The position numbers and the translations under genes were made by a program. Source: an uncultured Hyphomonadaceae bacterium (GTDB lineage Bacteria; Pseudomonadota; Alphaproteobacteria; Caulobacterales; Maricaulaceae). From it: a DNA stretch of 64,000 bases. Of this stretch, positions 42,905-51,843 are shown piece by piece; the first letter of the stretch is position 1; every line of letters starts with the position of its first letter. Location of the stretch: contig CAJXPX010000013.1 in NCBI GenBank assembly GCA_913058335.1, positions 1-64,000 of the forward strand, written 5' to 3'. Under the pieces are notes generated by a model that was not told the DNA's origin, made no database searches, and was given only the letters and a program-made list of their open reading frames with translations.

Positions 42905-43843
42905 ATGTCCGTTTTGGCAATTTCCAATGCAAAAGCCCGATCTGTTGCCAAACAAGGTTCCGCGCTTTCTTTGAACAAGCTCCCCGCAGGAGGCGAACAT
43001 TTTATAAGCCAAGACCGAAGCGACCTTCTTCCGCTGTTGAATAAAGCGAGAGTGGAGAAAAGAGAGCATATTTTGATTGAAGGCGGAGACGGAACCGTGC
43101 GCACGGTTATGACGGCCTTATTAAACAGTTACGGGGATGATGAACCCCTGCCCGCTATATCAATATTGCCGAGCGGAACAACCAACCAAATTGCGCGAAA
43201 TATCGGCCTTAAAGACTTCTCTGATTTGAAGGACATTCAGAAAGGCCATGTTCGTTCACACATTACTTCGCTCGTTAAAATTGATAGGATCAATCAAGAG
43301 GCAGGCCCGTCTAATCCGGTTTATGGATTTTTATTCTCTACGGGTGCCCTGCCTCATGTAAGCCGATTTGCGCAGGACAAATTAAACGGAAATGGTGTCG
43401 GCGGCGGAACGGCCGTTGTCGGCGCTGTGATTAAGGCCGTCACAGGGGATAAAGCTCGCCTCATGCCCCCGACGAAACACAAAATGAAAGCCAAACTGGG
43501 GGGAGAAACTCTTTTCAAACATAAAGGCACTGCTCTGGGCACCATAATGACGACCCTTCCCTCTCTTATGCTGGGACTTGATCCGTTTTGGGGAGAGGAA
43601 GACGCGCCCCTGCGAATGACTTGGGCGGATGGTGACAGCCGTAAATTGGGGCGAAATGTAGCTGGCTTGTGGATGGGCCGAAAACAAGATCGGGCACAGG
43701 ATGGATATTACAGTCACAATATTGACCGGTTAACCTTAAAGACAAAAGCTCCGGCGACGCTCGATGGGGATTTCCTCGAACTAAGCGGTCAAAAACTCCG
43801 AATCTCAGCCTCTCGCCCTGTCACCTTTTGGCGCGCGCGATGA
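42905..43843 (+). CDS. lipid kinase of the DAGK/ceramide kinase family (CpgB-like)
   Basis: A 312-residue protein of the diacylglycerol/sphingosine kinase catalytic fold. The ATP motif GGDGT is at residues 60-64 and the second signature LPSGTTNQIARNI at 88-100. In Caulobacter the kinase CpgB, as I recall, phosphorylates ceramide to ceramide-1-phosphate as a step to ceramide phosphoglycerate. Location two genes before the convergent serine palmitoyltransferase supports that role over general diacylglycerol kinase activity. Its stop overlaps the next gene's ATG (ATGA at 43840-43843). It lacks a membrane helix, typical of the soluble DgkB-like kinases. Substrate specificity is inferred. Confidence 0.75.
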   Translation: MSVLAISNAKARSVAKQGSALSLNKLPAGGEHFISQDRSDLLPLLNKARVEKREHILIEGGDGTVRTVMTALLNSYGDDEPLPAISILPSGTTNQIARNIGLKDFSDLKDIQKGHVRSHITSLVKIDRINQEAGPSNPVYGFLFSTGALPHVSRFAQDKLNGNGVGGGTAVVGAVIKAVTGDKARLMPPTKHKMKAKLGGETLFKHKGTALGTIMTTLPSLMLGLDPFWGEEDAPLRMTWADGDSRKLGRNVAGLWMGRKQDRAQDGYYSHNIDRLTLKTKAPATLDGDFLELSGQKLRISASRPVTFWRAR

Positions 43844-44757
43844 GCGATGCGGTTTTAGACATCATCCGCTCCGAATCCTTGGAGCCCCCTACCCGAGTAA
43901 ACGATATTTTGCAGGCAATAGAGAAGAGGCATAAAGACAGGGTTCAAGCCTTTGTCTATTACGGGTCCTCTTTGAGAGAGATGAATAATCCGGAAAAAAT
44001 GCTGGATTTTTATGTATTGGTGGACAGTTACCGCAAAACTCACGGCACAGGCCCTAGGGCGTTTCTCAACCGCCTCATTCCGCCCGCTGTTTATTATATT
44101 GAGCGCAAAGATGACCAAGGCATTCTTTCGACCTGTAAATACTCTCTTTTAAGTCTGAAAGAGTTTGAACGGCGCTGTTCGGACGAGGTTTTACAATCGC
44201 AAGTTTGGGGTCGATTCTCGCAGCCCTGCATACTTCTGCGCGCCAAAAATGACGATGTTGCAGAGCGTGTATATCGCGCCCGCGCTGATGCCGTTCGGCA
44301 AATGGCTAGCCAGTCTGCGCCCTTGGTGGCGCCGTCAGCGACAGCCTCCGAAATTTGGGGGCGGGGTTTTTATGAAAGTTATCGAACCGAACTACGCCCG
44401 GAAAGTTCTGTTGGGCGGTCTCAGGAGATAGTAGAGCGTTTTTTAGATCGCTACGCCTCGCTCACTACGGCGCTATACGGGCCGCCGGATAAAACAGGGC
44501 ATTATAAATTGTCTGCGGAGACGAAAGATAAAGTCAAAGGGCTTTGGTTTTGGCGCCGCGTTCAGGGCAAACCGCTATCCGTAATCAGAGTGCTGAACAG
44601 TGCCGCGACCTTTGAAGGAGGTCTGGATTACGTCTTGAGGAAATTGAAAAACCATTCAGGGGTGGATTTCCACCCCACAGAATTTCAGCGAAGACATCCC
44701 GTTCTCACGTCTCCTGTTATGGGGTGGAAGCTCTGGCGAAAAGGGGCCTTTCGCTAA
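43840..44757 (+). CDS. TAM41-type cytidylyltransferase-like protein
   Basis: A 305-residue protein that resembles the mitochondrial TAM41/Mmp37 family of CDP-diacylglycerol synthases, which belong to the nucleotidyltransferase fold. Matching elements are YYGSS (40-44), MLDFYVLVD (54-62, with the catalytic-type Asp), a KYSLLSL segment (100-106), and WGRFSQPC (123-130), in the same order and spacing as TAM41's YGS, IDF, KYG and GRLQKP. ATG 43840 overlaps the kinase stop by four bases; the in-frame TTG at 43828 is weaker. In this context it could convert a lipid phosphate from the kinase into a CDP-lipid. It ends 3 bases before the convergent serine palmitoyltransferase. Confidence 0.7.
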   Translation: MSDAVLDIIRSESLEPPTRVNDILQAIEKRHKDRVQAFVYYGSSLREMNNPEKMLDFYVLVDSYRKTHGTGPRAFLNRLIPPAVYYIERKDDQGILSTCKYSLLSLKEFERRCSDEVLQSQVWGRFSQPCILLRAKNDDVAERVYRARADAVRQMASQSAPLVAPSATASEIWGRGFYESYRTELRPESSVGRSQEIVERFLDRYASLTTALYGPPDKTGHYKLSAETKDKVKGLWFWRRVQGKPLSVIRVLNSAATFEGGLDYVLRKLKNHSGVDFHPTEFQRRHPVLTSPVMGWKLWRKGAFR

Positions 44758-44760
44758 GGA

Positions 44761-45990
44761 TTACTCAGCAGCGAGTTTGGCCGCCATATTCTGCATCATT
44801 TCGCCCTGCGCGTTTTTCAACTCCCCAAACGCTTTGAGTATCGTATTTATATTCTCTTCAGTATGAGCCGCAGATAAGCTAATGCGGAGTAGGCTAGAGC
44901 TTTGCGGCGTTCCAGGCGGCACAGCCAAGTTTACATAAACGCCGTTTTCAATGAGCCAGTTCCATTCCATAGCCGCCACAGCCTCATTCGGGCGGCGCAC
45001 GGCAATGACCGGACTAGCTTCAGCGCAGAGATCATACCCCATTTCTTTCAATCCGGTATGAAGCTGTTCTGCGCGCTCTTTTAAATTACTCCGTAAATGA
45101 CCGCCGGTTTTAACTTTTTCAACAGCGGCGCGGGCGGCGGCAATGTTGGACGGCGTCGCAGAGGCCGTAAACATATAAGGCCGCATAATTTTGCGTGTAA
45201 TTTCAAATTCTTTATGACGTGAGGCGCAAAACCCTCCCACAGAGGCAAGGCTCTTTGAAAACGTGCCGGAGATAAAGTCAATCTTGTCGAGTACGCCCTG
45301 CTCTTCGGCAATACCGCAACCGTTCGGCCCAAAAACGCCGTAGCTATGGGCTTCATCAATGTACAGATAGCCGCCATGGCGGTGCGTCACGTCAACAAAC
45401 TCATCCACCGGGGCGATGTCCCCAAACATGGAATACATACCTTCGATAACGACCAAAGCGTTGCCGCCCTCTATCTCGCCACGTCGTTGCAAACGCTTAT
45501 CTAAATCTTCCGGTGAATTATGACGGAAACGGATGGTCGAGGCTCCAGTCAGGCGCGTCCCGTCAATGATACACGCATGGGCGTCGGCGTCCATAAAGAT
45601 AACGTCTTTATCGCCGGCCAAGCCTGCTATAGCGGCGAGGTTTGTCTGATAACCTGTTGTAAAAACAATGCAGCTAGGCATTCCAAGGTGGTCGGCCAGG
45701 GCTTTTTCAAGATCGATATGTTCTGCATAAGAGCCATTCGCGACACGAGAGCCTGTCGTCCCGGTGCCGTGGGATTCAACTGCCCTTTTCGCCGCTTCCA
45801 TACAATCTTCGTCAAATGTCAGACCAAGGTAGTTATTTGTTCCAGCCAGAAGGATCTCGCGATTGCCGATACGCCCGCGCGTGGCATCCAGAATGTCATC
45901 AAACTGCACGCCTAGGGCGTCCTGTCCGATTTTCATCATCATATCGACACGGGTTTTGAGCGGTGCGTATTTATCAAAAAGTGAAGACAT
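44761..45990 (-). CDS. spt: serine palmitoyltransferase
   Basis: A 409-residue PLP enzyme of the alpha-oxoamine synthase family, condensing serine with an acyl thioester to 3-ketosphinganine, the first sphingolipid step. The PLP lysine is Lys246 in SGTFSKSLAS; the Asp-Glu-Ala-His (DEAHS) motif is at 212-216. The homologous family contains 5-aminolevulinate and 8-amino-7-oxononanoate synthases, but hemA is at the window's end and the flanking carrier protein, reductase and acyl ligase support Spt. Two ATGs (45993, 45990) follow AGGA; the second is better spaced. Last gene of the four-gene operon from 48956. Confidence 0.9.
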   Translation of the reverse strand: MSSLFDKYAPLKTRVDMMMKIGQDALGVQFDDILDATRGRIGNREILLAGTNNYLGLTFDEDCMEAAKRAVESHGTGTTGSRVANGSYAEHIDLEKALADHLGMPSCIVFTTGYQTNLAAIAGLAGDKDVIFMDADAHACIIDGTRLTGASTIRFRHNSPEDLDKRLQRRGEIEGGNALVVIEGMYSMFGDIAPVDEFVDVTHRHGGYLYIDEAHSYGVFGPNGCGIAEEQGVLDKIDFISGTFSKSLASVGGFCASRHKEFEITRKIMRPYMFTASATPSNIAAARAAVEKVKTGGHLRSNLKERAEQLHTGLKEMGYDLCAEASPVIAVRRPNEAVAAMEWNWLIENGVYVNLAVPPGTPQSSSLLRISLSAAHTEENINTILKAFGELKNAQGEMMQNMAAKLAAE

Positions 45991-45998
45991 CATATGTC

Positions 45999-46253
45999 CT
46001 ATTCAGAAGTGAGTTCTTTAATGGCGTTAACAAGCTCTCCCACAGTCTTGATATCGCTGACCATCTCCATCGGTATAGAAATGTCATAATGATCTTCCAG
46101 GCCCATGACCAAATCGAAGACAGCCACCGAGTCGACTTCCAGATCGGACATGATCCCGCTCTCCCGATATATCGGACGATTTTGGGGGTTATAGGGTTTG
46201 AGAAGCTCGCAGACCTTTGCGAAAATTTCATCACTATTTGGCGAAGATGTCAT
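45999..46253 (-). CDS. acyl carrier protein of the sphingolipid operon
   Basis: An 84-residue dedicated acyl carrier protein. The phosphopantetheine-bearing serine is Ser42 in EVDSVAVFD (helix II), in place of the usual DSL motif. It is acidic and four-helical by pattern. It is encoded between spt and the reductase gene, with gaps of 5 and 3 bases, which marks it as the donor carrier for Spt or the ceramide synthase and not the general fatty-acid ACP. Confidence 0.87.
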   Translation of the reverse strand: MTSSPNSDEIFAKVCELLKPYNPQNRPIYRESGIMSDLEVDSVAVFDLVMGLEDHYDISIPMEMVSDIKTVGELVNAIKELTSE

Positions 46254-46256
46254 ATT

Positions 46257-47165
46257 TTATCCCGGAGCATTATAGCTTTGTACGGTTTTGGCGATGGCCT
46301 CAGCCATCGGCGTTGGGTTGGAAACCAAGTCATTACTTTGCCAATGCTCATAACGGAACTCAGCGAGCTTTCCTAGACTCAAGTGCCCTATAGAAAACAG
46401 TCGCAATGTCAAAGTCGTAATCGCGGCGACGGGGTAGAGTATCATCAAAGGTACAGGAAAAGCTCTGACGGGTCTTTCGAGGGCGTCTTCTCCGTACTTC
46501 GCAAATTGAGGCATTGTCAAAGCTCTCTCGGTCGCTGGCGATACCGTCTTTCCGTCATATTTCCCTTCCAGAGCATATCCAATGAGGTTCTCGACCAAAT
46601 CTGAAACATACACCATCGCGACGGAACGGGTTTTCCAGTCATGGCCTCCCGCAACAGGGAGAAGCCCCCGTTTCATCAATTCAAAAATCGGTTTAGTGGC
46701 GTTATCTCCCGGACCAAAGACTGCCGGAGCGCGAATAATGGCTAATTTACCAGAAAACTCTTGCTTTACAGCCTCTTCCCCCAATTTCTTGGATTTGGCA
46801 TATCGGCTTAACTCCGGCGCTCTCGCCGTTTGAGAAGATAGAAGAATCAAGCGCGGAATATTAGCTATCTCGGCGGCCTTGGCGACACGGCCCGCCCCGT
46901 TAACATTCACTTCTTCGAAGTTTGACCACTTTGGGGCTTTGACCAATCCCGCCAAATGAAAAACGCAATCCGCGCCCTTTATCCAATGGGTCAAATCACT
47001 CGACAGATCACCTTCATATATAAAGAGATTTTCTTGAGCGAGGTCGTCCAAGGCCCCTGAACGCCGGACCAAGGCTTTAACCTTAAAGCCCTGCTCCAAT
47101 AAATTACGAACAAGATGTCGTCCGACAAACCCCGTTGCGCCGGTGAGCGCAATTATTCGAGGCAT
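46257..47165 (-). CDS. cerR: NAD(P)-dependent epimerase/reductase (ceramide reductase-type)
   Basis: A 302-residue extended short-chain dehydrogenase with TGATGFVG (8-15) as the nucleotide loop and the catalytic YAKSK (Tyr122, Lys126) with upstream Ser. In Caulobacter the corresponding gene between the acyl-ACP synthetase and ACP genes, CerR, reduces the 3-keto group of ceramide. The order here is the same. The C-terminus has hydrophobic helices (LMILYPVAAITTLTLRLF) that could associate with the membrane, agreeing with a lipid substrate. Symbol is by synteny and family. Confidence 0.77.
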   Translation of the reverse strand: MPRIIALTGATGFVGRHLVRNLLEQGFKVKALVRRSGALDDLAQENLFIYEGDLSSDLTHWIKGADCVFHLAGLVKAPKWSNFEEVNVNGAGRVAKAAEIANIPRLILLSSQTARAPELSRYAKSKKLGEEAVKQEFSGKLAIIRAPAVFGPGDNATKPIFELMKRGLLPVAGGHDWKTRSVAMVYVSDLVENLIGYALEGKYDGKTVSPATERALTMPQFAKYGEDALERPVRAFPVPLMILYPVAAITTLTLRLFSIGHLSLGKLAEFRYEHWQSNDLVSNPTPMAEAIAKTVQSYNAPG

Positions 47166-47171
47166 ATCGCG

Positions 47172-48956
47172 TTAAGTCTCAGACTTAACAACACGAATCG
47201 ATTCCGCATTTTGAAGATCAATGATGGCGCCGGAGACGAATTTCTCTTTCACACGCGCCCGAGACAATTTACCGGAACTCGTCACAATCATGGTGGATTT
47301 AGGAACGAGCTGTAGCCTGACGGGGACGCCAACTTCCAACCGGATGGCCGCCGTAACAGCCTTGAAAATCTCGTCCAAGAGCTGGGGATCACGCGTCCGG
47401 CATTCGAGCAGAAGCATAATCTGCTTTTCATCTCCTGCTCCGCCAATGGCAAAAGCACAAGCCCGTCCGCAACGATGCGGCGCAGCGGCCTGAGCTGCCC
47501 ATTCAATGTCCTGTGGCCAGATGTTACGGCCATGCCAGAGAATCAGGTCTTTGGAGCGGCCCGTCACAACAAGTTGGTTATCCAGCCAATAACCGAGATC
47601 CCCCGTGTCGAGCCAGCCTTCTTTAGTGAAAGCGGCTTCTGTGGCTTGTGAGTTCCGAAAATAGCCCGGCGAGACGCTAGGGCCGCGCAAACAAATGCGT
47701 CCAACCTTAGAGCCTGTCAGGACGTTATTCTGAAAGTCACGAATTTCAATTTCGTGACCCGGCAACACAGTCCCGCAAGCCACAAATGTTCTTCGGGCCG
47801 CAGCCGGAGTAAGGTCTGTCGCCGTCACAGCTTCAGTTGTGCGCTCATACCGATCCATGTCGATTGTATGCTTTTTAAGCCCCTGCCCCAAAGGCGCAAA
47901 ACTTGCCGCAAGCGTCGTTTCGGCCAAACCGTAGCTCGGGGTAAAAGCACCTTTGTCAAAGCCCATCGGGCCGAACAATTTTTCAAATTCGGTCAGAGGT
48001 TCAGGTCGCACCATATCTCCGCCAATACCAGCCGCACGCCAACTTGAAAGGTCGAGTTCACGATCATCGCGCCAACGGCGAACGCAAAGCTCGTAACCAA
48101 AGGTCGGCGAATAAGATACAGTGCCTTTATGATCATTAATGAGTTGCAGCCATGTCATGGGGCGACGAGTGAAATCTTGAGGATCAATATAATCAATAGT
48201 CATCTGGCTCATCATGGGGGCAAGCATAAACCCGATAAGACCCATATCATGATAAAGCGGCAGCCAACTTGTGGCGCGATCCGTCTCGTTAATCTTAAGC
48301 CCGTGTTTTGTGATAGCGTGGCAATTAGCAGAAACGGAAGACTGCGTCCCGATAATGCCTTTTGGAGAGCTAGAGCTGCCGGAACTATATTGGATATAAC
48401 AAAGATCATCTTCGTTGAATTTACGAAGCTTGTTGCCTTTTGGCAATTTATCCACATCGTCAAACGTCAAAACCGGGATGGCCTGATCATTTAGGGCCGA
48501 ACTCATAATCGGCTCCATCGACTCAGGCGTAAAGAGCGCGTGGAAATCTCCTGTGTCCGCCATTCTCTGAAGCTGTCGTTCATAGCTCCCGCGGCCGCCC
48601 AAAGTAACAGGCAATGGAAGCGGAGCGGGGACGAGACCAGCATATTGGCACGCAAAAAACAGGACGGCGAATTCAGGAGTGGAAACCGCTGCCAAGCCGA
48701 TACGAGAGTTTTTAGGCGCAAATTTCACTAGACGGTAAGCCAGATCAATAGAGCGCTCTCTCAGCTCTTTATAGCTCAAAACTGTTTTCAACCGGGCTTT
48801 GCCGTCAAAATAGTTTAGACCTGTTTTTCCGTGGGCGGCATAATCAAGGCCGTCACATAAAGTTTTAAAGTCACTATGGAGTATCGGCTGTCCGCGATCT
48901 GTCGGAGTAGGAGAAAGGTCGTTTGCAGCTGGTTTGCGCACTATTGTATCTGTCAT
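47172..48956 (-). CDS. fatty acyl-AMP ligase / acyl-ACP synthetase of sphingolipid synthesis
   Basis: A 594-residue adenylate-forming enzyme of the fatty acyl-AMP ligase type. The AMP-binding core has YIQYSSGSSSSPKGIIG, SYGLAETTLAAS, GWLDTGDLGYWLDNQLVVTGRSKDLI and the C-terminal IWPQDIEWA. It would activate a fatty acid as acyl-AMP and load it onto the adjacent carrier protein. ATG 48956 (preceded by GGAAAAG) is chosen over an upstream TTG. It heads the operon ligase-reductase-ACP-Spt with gaps of 3-6 bases. Synteny matches the Caulobacter sphingolipid locus. Confidence 0.86.
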   Translation of the reverse strand: MTDTIVRKPAANDLSPTPTDRGQPILHSDFKTLCDGLDYAAHGKTGLNYFDGKARLKTVLSYKELRERSIDLAYRLVKFAPKNSRIGLAAVSTPEFAVLFFACQYAGLVPAPLPLPVTLGGRGSYERQLQRMADTGDFHALFTPESMEPIMSSALNDQAIPVLTFDDVDKLPKGNKLRKFNEDDLCYIQYSSGSSSSPKGIIGTQSSVSANCHAITKHGLKINETDRATSWLPLYHDMGLIGFMLAPMMSQMTIDYIDPQDFTRRPMTWLQLINDHKGTVSYSPTFGYELCVRRWRDDRELDLSSWRAAGIGGDMVRPEPLTEFEKLFGPMGFDKGAFTPSYGLAETTLAASFAPLGQGLKKHTIDMDRYERTTEAVTATDLTPAAARRTFVACGTVLPGHEIEIRDFQNNVLTGSKVGRICLRGPSVSPGYFRNSQATEAAFTKEGWLDTGDLGYWLDNQLVVTGRSKDLILWHGRNIWPQDIEWAAQAAAPHRCGRACAFAIGGAGDEKQIMLLLECRTRDPQLLDEIFKAVTAAIRLEVGVPVRLQLVPKSTMIVTSSGKLSRARVKEKFVSGAIIDLQNAESIRVVKSET

Positions 48957-49253
48957 ATTCTTTTCCGCTTTCAACGCGCTTTGTTCTCTAAAAGGAACAT
49001 TAAAGGTCGCTTCGTCAAAAAACTGTCAATTAGGGTCTGGCCCTATGAGGTAAATATCTCCCTAACACACCCATAAACAGCAGTTTCTCACGCTTTGATA
49101 CAAAATGTGACATAACTGTAACATTAAAAACACAGTTTTTTAGAAAATTCAGGGTTTTCAGAACGGAAGATGCAAAGTCCCGACAATTTAAATTTGTAAA
49201 ACGTGATTGTCTTAAACTCTCTTCTTATAATTTGAAGAATCAGAATCCTGTCA
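48957..49253. other. 297-base intergenic region, sphingolipid operon promoter
   Basis: Lies between the acyl-ligase start and the YcgN stop; AT-rich. It includes TAGGG-TCTGG-CCCTA, a perfect inverted repeat at 49031-49045, and AACTGT/ACAGTT (49114-49119, 49132-49137) followed by Ts. It must carry the promoter for the Spt operon. No gene or RNA is recognised. Confidence 0.55.
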
Positions 49254-49724
49254 CTATTTCGTGAAGTCCGGCTCTCCCGGCCATATCACGATGCGGTGCG
49301 GCAAGTCTTTGTCGGAGACAGTGTTCTCGCTCTCGACCTGATCCCTGACACTCATGCCCGCTTCATGAATTGTTTCCCTAGATCCGGAAACCAAATGATG
49401 CCACTCTGGCAAGTCCTCGCCTTTTGCCACGAGCCTATAGGCACAGGTTTCGGGCATCCAGTGAAGTTGTTCTACTGTGGCGGCCGTCAAAGTCACGCAA
49501 TCCGGCACAATGGACTTCCGATTCGCGTAGTCACGGCAGGCACATGTCTCCGGATTAAAGAGATGGCAGGACACATCTGTCACATATACAGATCCGTCAT
49601 CTTCATCTTCCAATCGGATACAACAGCACTTTCCACAGCCGTCACACAGACTTTCCCACTGCTGACGGCTCAATTCCGCCATATTTTTGGTTTTCCAAAA
49701 GGGTAGATTTGATTTAGCAACCAT
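49254..49724 (-). CDS. YcgN family cysteine cluster protein
   Basis: A 156-residue member of the UPF0260/YcgN family. Four cysteine-rich motifs are present: CDGCGKCCC, then [14 protein letters not shown] and DCVTL, with [24 protein letters not shown] as the family core. It is predicted to bind a metal or iron-sulfur cluster. Start at ATG 49724, with NLPFWKTK as the family's usual beginning. The function is unknown. It is divergent from the PBP gene by 18 bases. Confidence 0.93.
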   Translation of the reverse strand: MVAKSNLPFWKTKNMAELSRQQWESLCDGCGKCCCIRLEDEDDGSVYVTDVSCHLFNPETCACRDYANRKSIVPDCVTLTAATVEQLHWMPETCAYRLVAKGEDLPEWHHLVSGSRETIHEAGMSVRDQVESENTVSDKDLPHRIVIWPGEPDFTK

Positions 49725-49742
49725 TCAGGCCCCTTACACTAT

Positions 49743-51749
49743 ATGGAAGATATGCCAACCTACCGCGCAGACATTGATGTTGCGAATGATAATAGCCAAC
49801 GTAAAAAGCGGGCTGTCTGGATTGCTGTGGTCGCAGTTGTGAGCGTTATTATTGCGCTATCCTATTATCAGGCGAGACAGTATTTCCTCGAGGGTTTACC
49901 AAAACTGCCGGATAAAGCCACCATGTGGGAAATGAATCTTAAACCTAATATAACCCTTCTAGATAAGGACGGTCAGATCATCGGACACCGCGGCCCCTAT
50001 ATTGGCGAGCCTATGAAACTCGATCAAATGCCCCGCCACGTAGCCGACGCCTTTCTGGCCATTGAGGATGAGCGCTTTTATGAACACACCGGAATTGACA
50101 ATAAAGCAATTTTCCGGGCCTTGGTGACGAACACGTCCACAGGTGAAAAGTCGCAAGGGGCTTCAACCCTGACGCAGCAATTGGTCAAAAATATGGTTTT
50201 GACCCCGGAAAAAACTTATCGACGCAAAGTCCAGGAAATGCTGCTCGCCCGTGATATGGAGGCCAGACTGAGCAAGCCCGAAATTCTGGAGCTTTATTTA
50301 AACCGAATTAATCTTGGGCCTCAGGTTTTTGGTATCGAAGCTGCCTCTCAAAAATTTTTCGGGCATACAGCCAAGACACTCAGCTTGTCTGAAGGCGCAC
50401 TCCTCGCCGCACTACCCAAAGCTCCTAGCCGATATGACCCAACGAAGAATTTCGAAGGTGCCCTCACCCGATCTCATTTGGTTTTGCAGCGCATGACAGC
50501 TAATGGCTTTATTACCCCGGAACAGGAAGTCGAGGCCCGTAAATCCCCGCCGGTCATCGTCGAAGATTCGAATCCTCTCTTAGAGGCTGATATTCTTGGA
50601 TATGTGTTTGATCTGGTTACTGAGCGCGCCCATCAATTAGTAGGCGAGAAAAGGCAGGATCTAATTATCAAAACAACAATTGATACTGCCCTGCAAAAAA
50701 ACGCGGATGCGGCGATAAAGAAAACTCTAAATACTTCCGGAGAAGCCAAAAATATACAGGAAGGCGCTCTTGTCAGTCTCGACAACTATTCAGGGGCTGT
50801 GCGGGCTTTAGTCGGAGGTCGCAATTATGACGTCTCAAAATTTAACCGGGCGAGCCAAGCCGCCAGACAACCCGGCTCGGCATTCAAGAGTATTGTTTAC
50901 GCCGCGGCTATGGAAGAAGGGTTTACTCCCGGCACAATCCGTATAGATCAACCCATCGAAATTAAAGGCTGGTCGCCCGAAAACTATACCCGCCGATATC
51001 GCGGCCCCATCACGATCCGAGAAGCGCTCAAACTCTCTATTAATACCGTAGCCGCCCAAGTTGGATCTGAAATCGGCCCTTCTAAAGTGGTAAGCACAGC
51101 CAAGCGGTTTGGCATCAAGTCTGAAATGCGGCCAGAATATTCCATCGCTTTGGGTACGTCTGAGGTCAATCTTCTGGAACTCACAACAGCCTATTCTGTT
51201 TTCGCCAATGAAGGCCTGCTCAAACCTTCTTATTTCATAACTGAAATTACAGACACCGCTAAACGCCCTCTTTATACACGGCAGACAACTCAACCCAGTC
51301 GGGCCTACGCTGTGCCATATTCTCGTCAAATGACGGGGATGATGCGCGACGTTATCGACTCCGGAACGGGCTATGGCGCGCGTCTTGGCAATCGCCCCGC
51401 GGCAGGGAAGACTGGAACCTCTCAAGATTACAGAGACGCTTGGTTTGTTGGCTTTACAGCGCAATTGACGACAGGCGTCTGGATGGGAAATGATGACAAT
51501 AGTCCGACCAAACAAGTTACAGGCGGCCTCCTGCCAGTCGATGCGTGGAAGGATTATATGCTCGCGTCCCATAAGGGATGGAAGGTCCGCCCTCTAAAGG
51601 CACCGGATCCAAAAACAAATGACCCGGAAACCCGGTTTCAAATCGCCTTTTACGAATCACTTTCTCAGGCATTTCAATCCGAACGAGACATGGCCAACGG
51701 GGTCGCAGCGCCGACACCCGCAAGCCAGCTGACTTCTGCTGAGCGATAG
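49743..51749 (+). CDS. class A penicillin-binding protein
   Basis: A 668-residue bifunctional peptidoglycan synthase: one N-terminal membrane helix, a GT51 transglycosylase domain with the catalytic Glu in AIEDERFYEHTG and the QGASTLTQQLVKN motif, then a transpeptidase domain with the SxxK motif in PGSAFKSI, the SxN motif SIN (SINTVAA) and the KTG triad in AGKTGTSQDYRDAWF. It polymerises and crosslinks glycan strands in the periplasm. The length is between PBP1A and short forms: there is no OB insert. ATG 49743 is chosen; the RBS is not clear. Confidence 0.93.
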   Translation: MEDMPTYRADIDVANDNSQRKKRAVWIAVVAVVSVIIALSYYQARQYFLEGLPKLPDKATMWEMNLKPNITLLDKDGQIIGHRGPYIGEPMKLDQMPRHVADAFLAIEDERFYEHTGIDNKAIFRALVTNTSTGEKSQGASTLTQQLVKNMVLTPEKTYRRKVQEMLLARDMEARLSKPEILELYLNRINLGPQVFGIEAASQKFFGHTAKTLSLSEGALLAALPKAPSRYDPTKNFEGALTRSHLVLQRMTANGFITPEQEVEARKSPPVIVEDSNPLLEADILGYVFDLVTERAHQLVGEKRQDLIIKTTIDTALQKNADAAIKKTLNTSGEAKNIQEGALVSLDNYSGAVRALVGGRNYDVSKFNRASQAARQPGSAFKSIVYAAAMEEGFTPGTIRIDQPIEIKGWSPENYTRRYRGPITIREALKLSINTVAAQVGSEIGPSKVVSTAKRFGIKSEMRPEYSIALGTSEVNLLELTTAYSVFANEGLLKPSYFITEITDTAKRPLYTRQTTQPSRAYAVPYSRQMTGMMRDVIDSGTGYGARLGNRPAAGKTGTSQDYRDAWFVGFTAQLTTGVWMGNDDNSPTKQVTGGLLPVDAWKDYMLASHKGWKVRPLKAPDPKTNDPETRFQIAFYESLSQAFQSERDMANGVAAPTPASQLTSAER

Positions 51750-51843
51750 GGTTTGACACTTCTGTCTGATAATTAATCTCCATCCTAACGGTTGAGTAAA
51801 GATTTAACTGTTATCTAGGCTTTTCAGAGCACGGAGATTAGGT

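Noticed and set aside
50835-51572. Long minus-strand frame within the penicillin-binding protein gene
   Set aside because: Its 245 residues lack any motif and lie wholly opposite the transpeptidase domain, whose active-site motifs are intact.
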